The position numbers and the translations under genes were made by a program. The notes under the pieces are model-generated. The model saw nothing but the letters and a program-made list of their open reading frames with translations. It did not search any database and was not told where the DNA came from. A stretch of DNA of 64,000 nt, from NCBI RefSeq assembly GCF_003627215.1, contig NZ_CP032678.1:434001-498000 (forward strand), given 5' to 3'. Positions 62,734-64,000 of the stretch are shown piece after piece. Numbering within the stretch: position 1 is the first letter of the stretch; each line of letters opens with the position of its first letter. Source of the DNA: Pseudomonas sp. Leaf58 (GTDB lineage: Bacteria; Pseudomonadota; Gammaproteobacteria; Pseudomonadales; Pseudomonadaceae).

Positions 62734-63900
62734 ATGTCGCCATCCCACAGGGTACTCAAATCATTGCTGGAAGACTTCACGGATTCGGTCACACAGGAAG
62801 TCAATGGCACCTGGGTGCTGACTGCAAAAGCGTCTGAGCGTGTCGTGGCGAAGGCGCCTGTGTATCGCCCCATGATTGCCGCCTGGTTTGCCGAAGGGGG
62901 CAAGGCGCTGGATTTTGAATTCTATAACCTGCTCAATATCCTCAATGACGTTAATCCTACTCAGAATTTGCCCTCGGTAAATTTCTGCTTCGCCCTGATC
63001 GCCGGGCAATTGGTCAGCGCCGCCACCCCAAAAGAAGTGATCGCGGCCATCACCGGGCATTTCGACAAGGAGTTGTCCTGCGGTCTTTCCATCGCGGGCG
63101 TGGAGATACGACAGCACCTGGGTGAAAACCACCCTCTGTTGATACAAGACCTGCGCACCGATGCGCTGGATCTCAAGGCGCGCCGGGGCTGGCTGGATGC
63201 CAACGGACTGTGGGGGCGCCACCTGATGGAGTATGCGCTGAAGTATGACGATGCCGGCGCTGCTGAGGTCTACATCCAGCACGCTAGCAGTGATAACCTG
63301 CTGTCAAACCTGTATGTGGCGCAAGTGGGGAAGTGTCCGTCTATCCGTATGTTATTGCTTGGCCAGGAAGAGGCGATGCCAGAAGAACTGTTGCGGCGCC
63401 TGGAGATGGCCCTGTCCAATACCGATCCAGATCCAAAGCGTCTTCAGGCCCTCGACTTCGATCCGCGCATATCGCCTGAATTCATCCGTGACAACGCCGA
63501 GCGACTGCAAGGGATCATGAATGCCTTCACCGGTTGGGGCATGGACAACGCCATCACCCGCAAGATGCTGCTGTGTCTGGACGATGCCGGCTTTGAGTGG
63601 AGCGACTACCTGGCAGACCTAACGCTGAAAACTCGCCTTTCTACGCACATGGAGGCGATGAATCCCATCAAGGTGGCGATGGTACGGTGCCTGGAGGCCA
63701 TGGGCGATCGCCCGCAGCTCGCCGGCATCTTCGCCTGCCTGTCACGGCAACTCAAGCCGATCAAGCTGCTCCAGCACATCAAGGAGCATGACGCACTGCT
63801 GCTCAGGGCCTATCAGTGCAGCGGGGATCAGGGTTTCCTACGTTGTGTGTCCAACCCTGACCTGCTGGATGATACATTGACGGAAGACCTGGGACTTTGA
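62734..63900 (+). CDS. Unknown protein of the C-terminal DLGL-tag family (388 aa)
   Basis: Helical soluble plus-strand member ending in TLTEDLGL. The ATG at 62734 with GGTGAG upstream is preferred to the GTG four codons earlier. Successive ~35-residue helical units in the second half suggest a repeat scaffold. Its stop is immediately followed by the stop of a convergent tagged gene. No known domain. Confidence 0.7.
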   Translation: MSPSHRVLKSLLEDFTDSVTQEVNGTWVLTAKASERVVAKAPVYRPMIAAWFAEGGKALDFEFYNLLNILNDVNPTQNLPSVNFCFALIAGQLVSAATPKEVIAAITGHFDKELSCGLSIAGVEIRQHLGENHPLLIQDLRTDALDLKARRGWLDANGLWGRHLMEYALKYDDAGAAEVYIQHASSDNLLSNLYVAQVGKCPSIRMLLLGQEEAMPEELLRRLEMALSNTDPDPKRLQALDFDPRISPEFIRDNAERLQGIMNAFTGWGMDNAITRKMLLCLDDAGFEWSDYLADLTLKTRLSTHMEAMNPIKVAMVRCLEAMGDRPQLAGIFACLSRQLKPIKLLQHIKEHDALLLRAYQCSGDQGFLRCVSNPDLLDDTLTEDLGL

Positions 63901-64000
63901 TCACAAGCCCAGATCAAGTTCAAGCAGCATGGAACGCCCAACTTCATTGACGATTTCCAGGTGGTTGTGATTCAGAACCCCGATGGAAATCAGCTTTTGG
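63901..64000 (-). CDS. 3' end of another DLGL-tag family gene (partial)
   Basis: The last 33 codons of a minus-strand gene cut by the window edge. They read VNEVGRSMLLELDLGL at the C-terminus, a full match to the signature. The gene converges on the tagged plus-strand gene with no gap between stop codons. Confidence 0.65.
   Translation of the reverse strand, partial: QKLISIGVLNHNHLEIVNEVGRSMLLELDLGL

Overview
This window looks like part of a large Pseudomonas-type mobile replicon, most likely a megaplasmid with jumbo-phage-like gene content. The base composition and codon use are GC-rich and pseudomonad-like. Chromosome-type functions (DUF1127, CNNM transporter, DsbD, MepK-like endopeptidase, SspB, a pncA-pncB-nadE operon) are mixed with many genes I cannot name and with families I associate with large phages. 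No replication, partition or conjugation gene is visible, so the replicon type is inferred.

Layout. 1-3.7 kb: small genes and a CNNM/DUF21 membrane protein. 3.7-11.8 kb: a minus-strand type I-F CRISPR-Cas effector operon in the order cas8f, cas5f, cas7f, cas6f, a small unknown ORF, cas3. It has no cas1 or cas2, no array is seen in the window, and cas3 is frameshifted. 11.8-21.7 kb: helical unknown proteins, an AAA+ ATPase and small genes. 22-34 kb: RNase II, RecD2-like helicase, Tat-exported MepK-like protein, acyltransferase and DsbD. 34-41.6 kb: a second AAA+ protein, a NADAR protein, an HD-domain protein, small unknowns and a tRNA. 41.8-57 kb: mostly large unknown proteins, with SspB and a Nudix hydrolase. 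57.2-62.5 kb: a complete pncA-pncB-nadE NAD salvage operon, two paralogous unknowns and an ADP-ribosylglycohydrolase.

The most striking pattern is a family of at least 16 otherwise diverse, mainly helical proteins that end in the same C-terminal signature, approximately h-L-x-x-D-L-G-L-COOH. Three of the tags only appear after a single missing base is restored near the 3' end of the gene. The same replicon encodes two AAA+ ATPases and an SspB-like ClpX adaptor that keeps the ClpX-binding tail. A C-terminal sorting or proteolysis signal is therefore a testable idea, but it is inference.

A second theme is NAD and ADP-ribose: pncA, pncB, nadE, Nudix, NADAR and ADP-ribosylglycohydrolase. Near-identical 15-bp palindromes (GTATAC-N3-GTATAC) overlap predicted -10 boxes in front of the NAD operon, the nudix-sspB operon and the AAA+ gene at 14230, which suggests one regulon.

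Six genes carry an apparent frameshift, each repaired by adding one base, several at runs of four C/G. This may be residual assembly error rather than biology. Two further genes are interrupted by in-frame TAG codons.
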